Source: Rhodococcus triatomae BKS 15-14 (GTDB lineage: Bacteria; Actinomycetota; Actinomycetes; Mycobacteriales; Mycobacteriaceae). Taken from it: a DNA stretch of 64,000 nucleotides. The notes below the pieces were generated by a model that saw only the letters and a list, made by a program, of their open reading frames with translations, was not told where the DNA came from and did not search any database. This document shows, piece after piece, positions 51,438 to 59,925 of the stretch (the stretch's first letter is position 1; every line of letters starts with the position of its first letter). Made by a program: the position numbers and the translations under genes. The stretch lies in the NCBI GenBank assembly GCA_000341795.1, contig AODO01000001.1:1-64000 (forward strand), read 5' to 3'.

Positions 51438-53159
51438 ATGGCATCGGTGACCGGCGGACAACTGGCCGCTCGCACTCTCGCCTCGTTCGGCGTCGAAGCC
51501 GTCTTCGGGGTCCACGGCGGACACCTCGACTCGTTCCTCGTCGAATCGGATCGACTGGGCATCCGGATCGTGGACCATCGACACGAAGCCGCCGCGGGCA
51601 ATGCCGCCGAGGGTTATGCCCGGGTGACCGGCGGACTGGGAGTCGCCTTCGCAACGTCGGGGCCGGGATACGCGAACGTCTTCTCCTCGGTGTGCAACGC
51701 CGCCGCGGACCGGGTGCCTCTGCTCGTCGTCACGAGTTCACCACCGCTGCGGGAGACCGAGCTCAACGCTCTCCAGGACGGGCTGGACCAGGTGGGAACG
51801 GCCAAGATGGTCGCCAAGTGGGCGCACCGCGTCACCACGGTCACCCGCGTTCCCGATCTGGTCGCACTCGCCGTCCGTCACGCGACGACGGGCGTTCCCG
51901 GGCCGGTCGTTCTGGACATCCCGATCGACGTGATGTTCCGATCGGTCGAGGAGGAACTGGCCGCGACGCCCTCGCTCGCGGTCCCCGCACCGGCGGCACC
52001 TTCCGCCGCGACGGTCGATCGTCTGGTCGAGATCCTCGGCGATGCCGAACGTCCCGTGATCTTCACCGGCGGCAGAGCCTCCATGAGCGGGGGTTTCCGG
52101 GCCGCCCTCGAGGCCCTGCTCGCCGACCTCCGCATTCCGGTGTTCGGGGTGTCGTGGGGACTGGGACTCCTCGCCCCGGACCATCCGTGCTGGTGCGGCA
52201 ACAGTGCCGATGCCGCCGCCCTCCAGTTCATGGCCGCGCCGCCCGACGTCGTGGTGCTGGTGGGTGCCCGGCGCGGACCGATGACGGGTTCGCGGAACGC
52301 GACGATGATCCCCACGGGCGCCCGTGTGATCCACGTCGACCTCGACGCGACCCAGCCGGGACGGATCGACGACGTGGCGCTGTCGGTCAACGCCGATGCC
52401 GCGGAGACCATTTCAGCGTTGGCCCGTCACGTCGGACGTCTGCCCGGCTGGCCCGACTGGACCGCCGCGGCGCGCGGAGCAGCCAACGCGCACGGCCTGC
52501 TGTACGCGCGGGAACCGGCGCAGTCCGAGCGCGGCCTCCATCCGTACTGGGCGTCGAAGGCGATCGTGGACGCCCTCACCCCCGACACGATCGTGGTGTA
52601 CGACGGCGGTGAGTCCGCTGCCTGGACGAGCTTCTTCGCCCGCTCCGAGCGGCCCCGGTCGTGGTTCGGTCTCGGCGCGCTCGGGGGTCTCGGCGTCGGC
52701 CCCGGCATGGCCATCGGCGCGCAGGTCGCCGGGCCGAGCCGCCCCGTCGTCCTGATCACGGGTGACGGCGGCATCGGGTTCCATCTGCAGGAATTCGACA
52801 CGATGGTCCGGCACGGCCTGCCGATCACCACCGTGGTGATGAACAACGCGGGGTGGGCGATGTCGCAGCACGGGCAGTCGGCGCTCTACGGACCGGACAC
52901 GGCAGTCGCGGTCGACCTCCCGGACACCAGGTACGACGCCGTCGCGCGGGCGTTCGGTTGCGCAGGCGAGCGCGTGGAGTCGATCGACGATCTCGCTCCG
53001 GCGGTGGAGAAGGCGCAGAAGTCGGGACGCCCGACGTGTATCGACGTCACGGTCTCCCCCGTCCCGGTGCACCCGATCATGGCCGATCTCTCGTCCGAAC
53101 TGAGAGCCGGAGCCACGCGAGTGCCCTACTACGAGCCGATTCCCGAAGGTGAGGTGTGA
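51438..53159 (+). CDS. ThDP-dependent enzyme of the acetolactate synthase / 2-hydroxyacyl-CoA lyase superfamily
   Basis: 573-residue thiamine-diphosphate enzyme with the full three-domain layout. The N-terminal Pyr domain has the activating Glu in DHRHEAAAGNAAEGYAR (about 46-62) and TSGPGYANV. A central domain spans about 190-340. The C-terminal PP domain has TGDGGIGFHLQEFDTM (about 440-455) ending in VMNNAGWAMS, the GDG...NN cofactor motif. Superfamily members cleave or join carbon-carbon bonds next to a carbonyl (acetolactate synthase, oxalyl-CoA decarboxylase, 2-hydroxyacyl-CoA lyase, cyclohexane-1,2-dione hydrolase, IolD). There is no regulatory small subunit or branched-chain gene nearby, so biosynthetic acetolactate synthase is unlikely. 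It is the first gene of a tightly packed catabolic operon. Confidence 0.85.
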   Translation: MASVTGGQLAARTLASFGVEAVFGVHGGHLDSFLVESDRLGIRIVDHRHEAAAGNAAEGYARVTGGLGVAFATSGPGYANVFSSVCNAAADRVPLLVVTSSPPLRETELNALQDGLDQVGTAKMVAKWAHRVTTVTRVPDLVALAVRHATTGVPGPVVLDIPIDVMFRSVEEELAATPSLAVPAPAAPSAATVDRLVEILGDAERPVIFTGGRASMSGGFRAALEALLADLRIPVFGVSWGLGLLAPDHPCWCGNSADAAALQFMAAPPDVVVLVGARRGPMTGSRNATMIPTGARVIHVDLDATQPGRIDDVALSVNADAAETISALARHVGRLPGWPDWTAAARGAANAHGLLYAREPAQSERGLHPYWASKAIVDALTPDTIVVYDGGESAAWTSFFARSERPRSWFGLGALGGLGVGPGMAIGAQVAGPSRPVVLITGDGGIGFHLQEFDTMVRHGLPITTVVMNNAGWAMSQHGQSALYGPDTAVAVDLPDTRYDAVARAFGCAGERVESIDDLAPAVEKAQKSGRPTCIDVTVSPVPVHPIMADLSSELRAGATRVPYYEPIPEGEV

Positions 53160-53160
53160 G

Positions 53161-54030
53161 ATGCGTGCCGAGTTGCGTTCCACGGCCGTCGATGTCGCGG
53201 GATTCCGTTTCGACGCCCAGGTGACCAGTGCGGTCGGCGAGCCCGATTCCGGCGCACCGGTCGTGCTGCTGCACGGCTTCCCGCAGAGCAAGGCGTCGTG
53301 GGCGCCCGTCCTCGGAGCCCTGGAGTCCGAGAACGTGCCCGCCGTGGCCTTCGACCAGCGTGGCTACTCGTCCGGTGCACGCCCCCTCGACGTCGCCGAG
53401 TACGCCACCCGGAACCTGGTCGCCGACGTACTCGGTGTCTGCGACGAGTTCGGTTTCGGCCGTTTCCATCTCGTCGGACACGACTGGGGAGCGATCGTCG
53501 CGTGGAACGTCGCTGCACGCCATCCCGACCGGGTGTCGTCGCTGGTGGCGCTCTCGGTGCCCCATCCCGCGTCCTTCGCGTGGGCGATCGAGCACGACCC
53601 GGACCAGCGCGAACACTCCGCGTACATGCAGTTCTTCCGGGAGGATCCGAACGCGGCGGCCCTCATGACCGCGGACCACGGCGCGGCGGTACGGGTGGGA
53701 TTCGGCGAGACGGTGCCGCCCGACCTCGTCGCCGAGCACCTTCGAGTGCTCCTGCAGGACGGCGCCATGGATGCGGCACTGAACTGGTACCGGGCCATGG
53801 ATTCGATGGGCGACGTTCCGCCCGTCGACGTCCCGACGACGTTCGTGTGGGGTACCGAGGACATCGCGATCTGCCGTGCCGGTGTCGCCCGATGCCGCGA
53901 ATTCGTCACCGGCGACTACACGCTGAACGAACTCGCGGGGGCATCGCACTGGATCCCCGAGGAGGATCCGGAGACGGTCCTCGACGCCATCCGGAAGCAT
54001 CGCTCCGACGAGGGAGGACACAGGTCATGA
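53161..54030 (+). CDS. Epoxide hydrolase-like alpha/beta hydrolase
   Basis: 289-residue alpha/beta hydrolase. HGFPQS (about 36-41) matches the HGxP oxyanion motif, and the nucleophile elbow is VGHDWGA (about 104-110) with Asp, as in epoxide hydrolases and haloalkane dehalogenases. WGTEDIAI gives an acid candidate and GASHWIPEE (about 260-268) the His. Start at the ATG at 53161, one base after the ThDP gene stop, with GAGG upstream. It would convert an epoxide to a vicinal diol, or act on a related ester or halide. Its stop overlaps the next gene's start by ATGA. Confidence 0.85.
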   Translation: MRAELRSTAVDVAGFRFDAQVTSAVGEPDSGAPVVLLHGFPQSKASWAPVLGALESENVPAVAFDQRGYSSGARPLDVAEYATRNLVADVLGVCDEFGFGRFHLVGHDWGAIVAWNVAARHPDRVSSLVALSVPHPASFAWAIEHDPDQREHSAYMQFFREDPNAAALMTADHGAAVRVGFGETVPPDLVAEHLRVLLQDGAMDAALNWYRAMDSMGDVPPVDVPTTFVWGTEDIAICRAGVARCREFVTGDYTLNELAGASHWIPEEDPETVLDAIRKHRSDEGGHRS

Positions 54031-55811
54031 CCGGCGACGTCCCGCACTCCGGATCGGACGAGGCCCGCCGCGAGGTGATGGCGAGATACCGGGACATCGA
54101 GGCGACGCTCACCGCGCCTGGCGCGGACTTCGAGGTCGTCGACGTCGCGGACCCGCACGGAGATCACACCGTCAGGACCTATCGACATGTGTCGCCGTCA
54201 CTGCACGACATGATCGCCGACCTCGTGACGCGGCACGCGGAGGCGGTGCTCGCGCGAGACGTGGACGGTCGGTCCTGGACGTATCGGGAGCTCTTCGACG
54301 ACGCCGCTCGGCTGGCGGCCGGACTCGAGGCACGTCACGGTGTCGGACCCGGTGATCGAGTCGGGATCGCGATGGCGAACCACCCGCACTGCCTCGTCGC
54401 GCTGTTCGCGATCACCCGCCTCGGCGCGACCGCCGTCCTGTACAACAGCCGCGGGAGCGCCACCGAATTCGCAGCGGCCGTGGAGGACGTCCCGTGCCGG
54501 GTCGTTCTGGCGGACGTCCCCCGAGCGGTGCTGCTGCACGCGATCGCCCCCGGGCTCGACGTCGTTCCCACCGTGGCAACGCCCGAGTTGCCCGATGTTC
54601 CCTCCGTGGTGCAGCTCGTCACCGACGCGCCGGGCCCGGCCGGCCGGAGGGCCTCCGGCCCCGGCGACATCTGCCTGATCCTGTTCACCTCCGGCACCTC
54701 GGGCCGTGCGAAAGGGGTGATGCTCAGCAATCGCAACCTCGTCAACGTCCTGATGAACATGCGATTCGTCGCCGAGACGAATCTCGAGTTCGCGGCCCGC
54801 ACCCACGGCGTGTCGGTGGCAGACCTGCGAGCGTTCGTGCCGACGATGTCGGCGCTCCTGATCTACCCGTTGTTCCACGTGTCCGGGATCGCCGCGCTGT
54901 TGAGCACGATGAACTCGGGTGGCTTCGTCGCGACGATGCCGCGATGGGACGCGGCGCGGGCGGCGGAGCTCATCGCCCGCCACAAGATCACGCTCATGGC
55001 CGGCCCCCCGATGACCATCGACGATCTCCTGTCGCTGCCGGATTCGGCGGACGCTCTCGCCACACTGGTCAACATCGCCCCCGGTGGACAGGCGACGCCA
55101 CCGAACGTGGCGCGCCGGATCGCCGACCGGCTGCCGGGCGCCCGGCGCAGCGCAGGCTGGGGCATGACCGAAGTCGGCGGAAGCGTGTGTACCGCGGGCG
55201 GTGACATCCTCGCGCTGTTCCCGGAGACGTCGGGACCACCGAGTCCGACCGTGGACGTGCGGGTGGTCGACGCCGACGGGCGCGTGGTGTCCGCGGGTGA
55301 GATCGGCGAGCTCCAGTTGTCCGGTGGGCTGGTGATGGCCGGCTACGTCCGCACCGACGCCTCGGACGACACCGACGAGAAACACGAACCATGGCTCCCG
55401 ACCGGTGATCTCGGGTACCTCGACGAGTTCGGTCTGGTCTATGTCGTCGATCGGATCAAGGATCTGGTGATCTCTGCCGGTGAGAACATCTCGTGCGCCG
55501 AGGTGGAGGCCGCGCTGGCGGCGTCCGATCGATTCGCGGAGGTCGCGGTCTTCGGTGTGCCCGACGACCGGCTGGGCGAACGGCTCGTCGCGGCGGTGGT
55601 GCCACGTACCGCCGACATCGCCCTCACCCGATCGATGGTGCAGGAGATCGTGGGCGGCCGGCTTCCGAAACACAAGATCCCCCAGGAGGTTCTGATCGAG
55701 GCCGACCCGCTCCCCCGGAACGCCACCGGCAAGCTCCTCAAGCGCGAGCTCCGTCGCCGGTATCTGGAGGCGGCAGCGGAATTCACGCACACGGAATGCG
55801 GCGCCCGATGA
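54027..55811 (+). CDS. AMP-forming acyl-CoA synthetase
   Basis: 594-residue ligase; the ATG at 54027 overlaps the hydrolase stop and has GGGAGGA upstream. Motifs: LFTSGTSGRAKGVM (about 216-229), GWGMTEVGGS (about 375-384), TGDLGYLDEFGLVYVVDRIKD (about 458-478), SAGENISCAEVE, and the catalytic Lys in RNATGKLLKRE. The N-terminal 55 residues before the usual core are acidic and unusual. It would activate a carboxylic acid formed in the pathway. It is not FadD3, FadD17 or FadD19-like beyond the shared motifs. Confidence 0.88.
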   Translation: MTGDVPHSGSDEARREVMARYRDIEATLTAPGADFEVVDVADPHGDHTVRTYRHVSPSLHDMIADLVTRHAEAVLARDVDGRSWTYRELFDDAARLAAGLEARHGVGPGDRVGIAMANHPHCLVALFAITRLGATAVLYNSRGSATEFAAAVEDVPCRVVLADVPRAVLLHAIAPGLDVVPTVATPELPDVPSVVQLVTDAPGPAGRRASGPGDICLILFTSGTSGRAKGVMLSNRNLVNVLMNMRFVAETNLEFAARTHGVSVADLRAFVPTMSALLIYPLFHVSGIAALLSTMNSGGFVATMPRWDAARAAELIARHKITLMAGPPMTIDDLLSLPDSADALATLVNIAPGGQATPPNVARRIADRLPGARRSAGWGMTEVGGSVCTAGGDILALFPETSGPPSPTVDVRVVDADGRVVSAGEIGELQLSGGLVMAGYVRTDASDDTDEKHEPWLPTGDLGYLDEFGLVYVVDRIKDLVISAGENISCAEVEAALAASDRFAEVAVFGVPDDRLGERLVAAVVPRTADIALTRSMVQEIVGGRLPKHKIPQEVLIEADPLPRNATGKLLKRELRRRYLEAAAEFTHTECGAR

Positions 55812-56836
55812 TCACCCTCGCGGCCATCGATCCCGATCGACGCCTCACCGTCACGGTGTCGGAGGTTCCCGCGCCCCGGCCCGGAGAGGTCACCGTCGAC
55901 GTCGCGTACAACGGCGTCTGCGGATCGGACCTGCACCTGCTGTTCGACGCTCCGGACCCGCTGGTCGGGCACGTTCTCGGCCACGAGTTCTCCGGCGTGC
56001 TCCGCGCGATCGGCGACGGGGTGACCGGCCACCGACCGGGGGATCGCGTGGTGATCCTGCCCATCGACCCCTGCGGGGTGTGCCAGGCGTGCACGGGCGG
56101 GGGCGACTCGGCGGTCTGCGTGACCGGACTGGCCGGCGGACCCGGCATCGGGCGACCCGGCGGTCTGGCCGCGACGGTGGCGGTGCCCGCCTCCATGGTG
56201 CACGGCGTGCCCGACGGGCTGAGTCTGCGCGAGGCCGCGCTCACCGAGCCCCTGGCGGTGGCGATGCGCGGCGTCGCACACGCCGGTCTGCAGTCCGGCG
56301 ACTCGGTGGTCGTCGCCGGTGCCGGGCCGATCGGCCTGCTGACGGTGGAGGCGTTGCACGCCCGCGGAATCGATCGGATTCTCGTCGTCGAACCGAATCC
56401 GGAACGCCGCGCCCGTGCCTCCCGGTTCGGGGTCGAGGTGAGTTCGCCGGACGACGCGCTTTCCGCCGCCGCGGGGCTGGACGACGCGAACGTGCGTGCC
56501 GTCATCGAGTGCAGCGGTCACCCGGACGTGATCGACCTGGGGGTGAACCTGCTCGGCTACGGCGGCCGCCTGGTCGTCGTGGGAGTGCACTCGATGCCGG
56601 CGTCCGTTCACCTGCTGGCGATGTCGGTGAAGGAGGTGACCGTCGTCGGCTCCACGGCATACAGCGCCGCGGACTTCGCGGCAGCACTCGACGCCCTGGC
56701 CGCGGGGCTCGTCGACACCACTGCCCTGATCACCTCGGTGGTCGGCCTTCCGGAGGCGAATGCGAAGGTCGTCGAGCTCCACGGTGGTGCGAGCGGGGAC
56801 GTCAAGGTGCTGATCTCGCACGGCCTCGCCGAGTGA
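55808..56836 (+). CDS. Zinc-dependent alcohol/polyol dehydrogenase
   Basis: 342-residue medium-chain dehydrogenase of the sorbitol/threonine dehydrogenase group. Catalytic zinc ligands occur in NGVCGSDLH (Cys about 38) and LGHEFSG (His-Glu about 60-61). The structural-zinc lobe is CGVCQACTGGGDSAVC (about 91-106) and the NAD loop GAGPIGLL (about 177-184). ATG overlaps the ligase stop by ATGA. It would oxidise a secondary alcohol or diol. The context (epoxide-hydrolase-like enzyme and ThDP lyase) suggests a vicinal diol or hydroxyketone as substrate. Confidence 0.87.
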   Translation: MITLAAIDPDRRLTVTVSEVPAPRPGEVTVDVAYNGVCGSDLHLLFDAPDPLVGHVLGHEFSGVLRAIGDGVTGHRPGDRVVILPIDPCGVCQACTGGGDSAVCVTGLAGGPGIGRPGGLAATVAVPASMVHGVPDGLSLREAALTEPLAVAMRGVAHAGLQSGDSVVVAGAGPIGLLTVEALHARGIDRILVVEPNPERRARASRFGVEVSSPDDALSAAAGLDDANVRAVIECSGHPDVIDLGVNLLGYGGRLVVVGVHSMPASVHLLAMSVKEVTVVGSTAYSAADFAAALDALAAGLVDTTALITSVVGLPEANAKVVELHGGASGDVKVLISHGLAE

Positions 56837-56917
56837 CGCACGCTGCGCGAGCCGCCGCCGTCGAGCGGTCACGCCCACACCGAAAGCACGAACCACAGTG
56901 CACGGGAGAAGAATTCG

Positions 56918-57448
56918 ATGGAATCACGTACGCCCGAGCCTGCGCGGTGCCACACTCCGTCCATGGACCTGGCAGCGCTCGAAGAGATCCGTCAGCTCAA
57001 GTACCGGTACTTCCGGACACTGGACCTCAAGCAGTGGGACGAGTTCGCGGACACCCTCGCGGTCGACGTGGTCGCCGAGTACGGCACCCACGCGCTCGCC
57101 GATCCCCTCGTGTTCGACGGGCGCGAGGCGTTGGCCGGGTTCATGAGCCAGACCCTCGGCACGTCGATCACGACGGTCCATGTCGCCAGCCATCCGGAGA
57201 TCACCGTGGACGGCGAAACCGCGACCGGGTCGTGGTGCTTCGAGGACACGGTGATCGTGCCGGACGCGAAGAGCCTGATTCGCGGTGCGGGCTACTACGC
57301 GGACGGGTACCGCCGTGACGAGGACGGCCGCTGGCGTATCACGCGCACCTCCTACCAGCGGATCTACGAATCGCTGGTGTCGCTCGACGACGTTCCGAGC
57401 CACCAGTTCCTGTCCCACATGTGGGCGGCCCGCCCGAACGCGTCCTAG
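56918..57448 (+). CDS. SnoaL/NTF2-fold protein
   Basis: 176-residue NTF2-superfamily protein, ATG with GGGAGAAG upstream, 81 bases after the dehydrogenase. EEIRQLKYRYFRTLDLKQWD (about 22-41) and TGSWCFEDTV (about 107-116) are typical of the SnoaL-like group that includes bile-acid 7-alpha-dehydratase and scytalone dehydratase relatives. A dehydratase or isomerase role in the operon is inferred. The stop codon (TAG) lies inside CTAG, the same four bases that supply the stop of the converging HxlR gene. Confidence 0.82.
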   Translation: MESRTPEPARCHTPSMDLAALEEIRQLKYRYFRTLDLKQWDEFADTLAVDVVAEYGTHALADPLVFDGREALAGFMSQTLGTSITTVHVASHPEITVDGETATGSWCFEDTVIVPDAKSLIRGAGYYADGYRRDEDGRWRITRTSYQRIYESLVSLDDVPSHQFLSHMWAARPNAS

Positions 57449-57777
57449 TCGAGGTTGTCCCGCGCCCACACGGCGATCGCGTCGAGGGCGGGGATCAACG
57501 CCTCACTCGCGGGCGTGGCGCGGTAGACGACCGTCACGGGCGGCCCGTCGTCGACGGTGCGCTGCACCAGCCCTGCGGCCGTCAGCTCGGTCAGGCGCTC
57601 AGAGAGCACGGAGTCGCTGATTCCCGCGACGGCCCGCTTGAGCTCGGAGAATCCGGCCGGCCCCTGGACCAACGTTCCGATGATGACGCCGTTCCACCGT
57701 TTGCCCAGGAAGGCGAACGCCCGACTCAGGCCCGCATCGCATGCGCGCGGTTCGTGACGTTCGGCGTCCTTCTGCAT
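57445..57777 (-). CDS. HxlR-family transcriptional regulator
   Basis: 110-residue winged-helix regulator. CDAGLSRAFAFLGKRWNGVII (N-terminal helix with the family's Cys at about 13, cited in part) and GFSELKRAVAGISDSVLSERL (recognition helix) are HxlR hallmarks; a C-terminal YRATPASEALIPAL follows. The conserved Cys may sense redox state or electrophiles. It is divergent from a DoxX gene over four CTAGTT repeats, and HxlR proteins usually control an adjacent divergent gene. The 3' end overlaps the SnoaL-like gene tail to tail by four bases. Confidence 0.88.
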   Translation of the reverse strand: MQKDAERHEPRACDAGLSRAFAFLGKRWNGVIIGTLVQGPAGFSELKRAVAGISDSVLSERLTELTAAGLVQRTVDDGPPVTVVYRATPASEALIPALDAIAVWARDNLD

Positions 57778-57808
57778 CGCCCCAGCCTACCCGTCGGCTC
57801 TCGCGTCA

Positions 57809-57867
57809 CTAGTTGCTAGTTTTTCCGAAGTGAACTAGTTTCTTCGATGTTGCTAGTTTTTCCGAAG
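57809..57867. promoter_or_regulatory. Repeat cluster, probable HxlR operator
   Basis: A 19-base unit (GTTGCTAGTTTTTCCGAAG) occurs identically at 57812-57830 and 57849-57867. CTAGTT occurs four times in this AT-rich island (57809, 57816, 57835, 57853). It lies between the HxlR gene (start 57777) and doxX (start 57915). The copies face the same way, suiting tandem dimer binding. Confidence 0.72.
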
Positions 57868-57914
57868 GAGCCCCGACGGGTCGGTGGCGCCGGTCATCCC
57901 AGGAGTCGTCTCCC

Positions 57915-58262
57915 ATGTTCATCGCCGCAGCAATCGTGTCCGTCCTGCTCGCGCTCGCCCTCCTCGCCTCCGCCGCCGGCAAGCTCGGCAAGAATCCCCA
58001 GCAGGTCGAGAACATGACCAAGCTGAACTTCCCGGTCGACAAGATCTGGTTGCTCGCCGTCGCCGAGATCGCCGGCGCGATCGGCCTCGTGGCCGGGCTG
58101 TTCTGGTGGCCGGTCGGCGTCGCGGCAGCGATCGGCGTCGTCGCCTACTTCGTCGGCGCCGTGATCGTGCACCTGCGTGCCGACGACAAGGCAATCACTC
58201 CCGCAGGCGTGCTCATGATCGTCGCCGCGGCCGCGGCCGTCCTCGCGCCGCTCGCGGCCTGA
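57915..58262 (+). CDS. DoxX-family membrane protein
   Basis: 115-residue protein with four predicted transmembrane helices (about 3-22, 46-66, 68-88, 96-114). SAAGKLGKNPQQVENMTKLNF (about 19-39, cited in part) is a DoxX-type loop. ATG at 57915 with AGGAG upstream. DoxX-like proteins are often placed under HxlR control and linked to redox or electrophile stress, which fits the repeat operator upstream. It ends 16 bases from a converging small gene. Confidence 0.85.
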   Translation: MFIAAAIVSVLLALALLASAAGKLGKNPQQVENMTKLNFPVDKIWLLAVAEIAGAIGLVAGLFWWPVGVAAAIGVVAYFVGAVIVHLRADDKAITPAGVLMIVAAAAAVLAPLAA

Positions 58263-58278
58263 GCATCCGGTCGTCGGA

Positions 58279-58545
58279 TCACAGACGCTCGACCGCGCAC
58301 AGGTAGTGGTGCCGCCACTCCCCCCGGCGCCGCCACCCGGCGAGCACCAGTGCGTTGTCGAGCACGTCGGGCGACCAATCCGGCGACCAGTCGTGCAGGA
58401 CGGTGTCGGCGTCCGCCCCCGTCGATTCCTGCACGACCCGGATCCGTCCGAACACGCGCGCACCGAACAGTTCCGCGTCGTCCCAGACGACCTTCGGGGT
58501 GTCGTGCTTCTCGAAGTAGGCGGTGAAAACCGTGGCGGGGTCCAT
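58279..58545 (-). CDS. Small conserved-looking protein of unknown function
   Basis: 88-residue acidic/aromatic protein from the ATG at 58545, with GAGAGGAG upstream. It begins MDPATVFTAYFEKHDTPKVV and contains a short duplication (DWSPDWSPD) followed by LDNALVLAGWRRRGEWRHHY. No signal peptide, membrane helix or metal motif is seen. I do not recognise the family. It is co-directional with cyp142 upstream (70 bases), so might be co-transcribed with it. Confidence 0.6.
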   Translation of the reverse strand: MDPATVFTAYFEKHDTPKVVWDDAELFGARVFGRIRVVQESTGADADTVLHDWSPDWSPDVLDNALVLAGWRRRGEWRHHYLCAVERL

Positions 58546-58615
58546 GCTGCGCGCTCCTCTCGGCCTGGGCAGGGTACGGCGGTCGAGCCCGGTCCGCGTC
58601 ACCAGCGGACGAGCG

Positions 58616-59788
58616 TCACCAGCGCACTTGCATCTCCTCGATTCCGGTGACGAAGTTGGCCGGCCGACGCGGCAACGGCGCGTCGGTCGCCAACTCCATC
58701 GCCGGAATCCGGGTGAGCAGTCGCTCGAACATCAGCCGGCCCTCGATCCGCGCCAGCTGGTTGCCGAGACAGAAGTGCGATCCGAAGCCGAACGCGATGT
58801 GCGGGTTCGGATTACGGTCGATGTCGAACGTCTCCGGGTCCTCGAACACGGCGTCGTCGAAGTTCGCCGCCTCGAACAGCAGCATCATCTTCTCGCCCGC
58901 GCGCAGCTGCGTCCCGTGGAACTCGACATCGCGGGTGACGGTCCGGCACATGTTCTTCACCGGAGAGACCCAGCGCAGCATCTCCTCGAGCGCCGAGGGC
59001 AGCAGCGAGTCGTCCGCGACCAGCTTGTCACGCTGATCCGGGTTGCGAAGCAGTTGTTCCATGCCGCCGCTGAGCACGTGCCGAGTGGTCTCGTCGCCGC
59101 CGATCAGGATGAGCAGCGTCTCCGCGACGATCTCCTCGTCGGTGAGCCGGTCCCCGTCGATCTCGGCGTGCACGAGCGTACTGATCAGATCGTCGGTCGG
59201 GTCCGAGCGCCGCTCCGCGATCGTCCGCATCGTGAAATCGACGTAGGACACGTAGGCGGACATCATCTTGGCGATCATCTCGTCGGAGGCGTTGGTGCCC
59301 TGTGCCTTCACGAGGTCGTCGCTCCACTCGAGGAACATCGCCCGTTCGTGCGGACGCACGCCGAGCATGTCACCGATCACCGCCATCGGCAGCGGCGCCG
59401 CGAGATCGCGAACGAAGTCGCACTCCCCCTTGTCGACGACGGCGTCGATCAACTCGTCGCAGATCCGGCCGATGTCGTCGATCCTGGCCTCGACCTGCTT
59501 TCGCGTGAATCCGGTGTTGACGAGCTTGCGCCTGTTCAGGTGCTCGGGATCGTCCATGTCGATCATGTGGGGCATGGCCGGGACGTCGGGGCGGATTCCG
59601 CCGGCGTTGGAGAACAGCCCCGCGTCGCGCTCGGCGTCGATCACCGCTGCATAGCTCGTCGCGCCCGCCAGCCCGCTCCGATCGCGGAACACCGGCTCGT
59701 TCGTGCGCATCCAGGCGTACGCACGGCGCGGATCACCCAGTTTTCCCGCATGGAATCGTCCGTCGGCCAGGTCGATGTCGGGTCGCAT
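58616..59788 (-). CDS. cyp142: Cytochrome P450 CYP142, steroid C26 oxidase
   Basis: 390-residue P450 from the ATG at 59788. Landmarks: NAGGIRPDVPAMPHMIDMDD (about 61-80), I-helix IGGDETTRH, K-helix EEMLRW, and heme loop FGFGSHFCLGNQLAR. The sequence closely follows what I recall of M. tuberculosis CYP142 (Rv3518c), including FSNAGGIRPD, FVRDLAAPLPMAVIGDMLGV and GEKMMLLFE. CYP142 oxidises the sterol C26 like CYP125, giving functional redundancy. An upstream in-frame extension is rejected. The KstR box 97 bases upstream is shared with a divergent SDR. Confidence 0.92.
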   Translation of the reverse strand: MRPDIDLADGRFHAGKLGDPRRAYAWMRTNEPVFRDRSGLAGATSYAAVIDAERDAGLFSNAGGIRPDVPAMPHMIDMDDPEHLNRRKLVNTGFTRKQVEARIDDIGRICDELIDAVVDKGECDFVRDLAAPLPMAVIGDMLGVRPHERAMFLEWSDDLVKAQGTNASDEMIAKMMSAYVSYVDFTMRTIAERRSDPTDDLISTLVHAEIDGDRLTDEEIVAETLLILIGGDETTRHVLSGGMEQLLRNPDQRDKLVADDSLLPSALEEMLRWVSPVKNMCRTVTRDVEFHGTQLRAGEKMMLLFEAANFDDAVFEDPETFDIDRNPNPHIAFGFGSHFCLGNQLARIEGRLMFERLLTRIPAMELATDAPLPRRPANFVTGIEEMQVRW

Positions 59789-59884
59789 CGCGAAAGTCCC
59801 CTCGGTCCGTTCACGCTCGTGACAGGTGTCGACGGAGCGTACGTCCTTCCAATGCAATGCATATCAAAAATCGGGCTGCGATGG

Positions 59885-59898
59885 TAGAACAGGTTCCA
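59885..59898. promoter_or_regulatory. KstR operator (perfect) between cyp142 and the SDR-ADC pair
   Basis: TAGAACAGGTTCCA matches all eight fixed positions of TNNAACNNGTTNNA. It lies 27 bases before the SDR start and 97 bases from the cyp142 start. Confidence 0.87.
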
Positions 59899-59925
59899 CC
59901 ACGTTCGAGGGGAGCCCCAGGGAAC

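Noticed and set aside
51438-53159. ThDP enzyme as the biosynthetic acetolactate synthase IlvB
   Set aside because: No ilvN or ilvC is adjacent and it lies in an operon with a ligase, hydrolase and dehydrogenase under an IclR gene; a catabolic role fits better.
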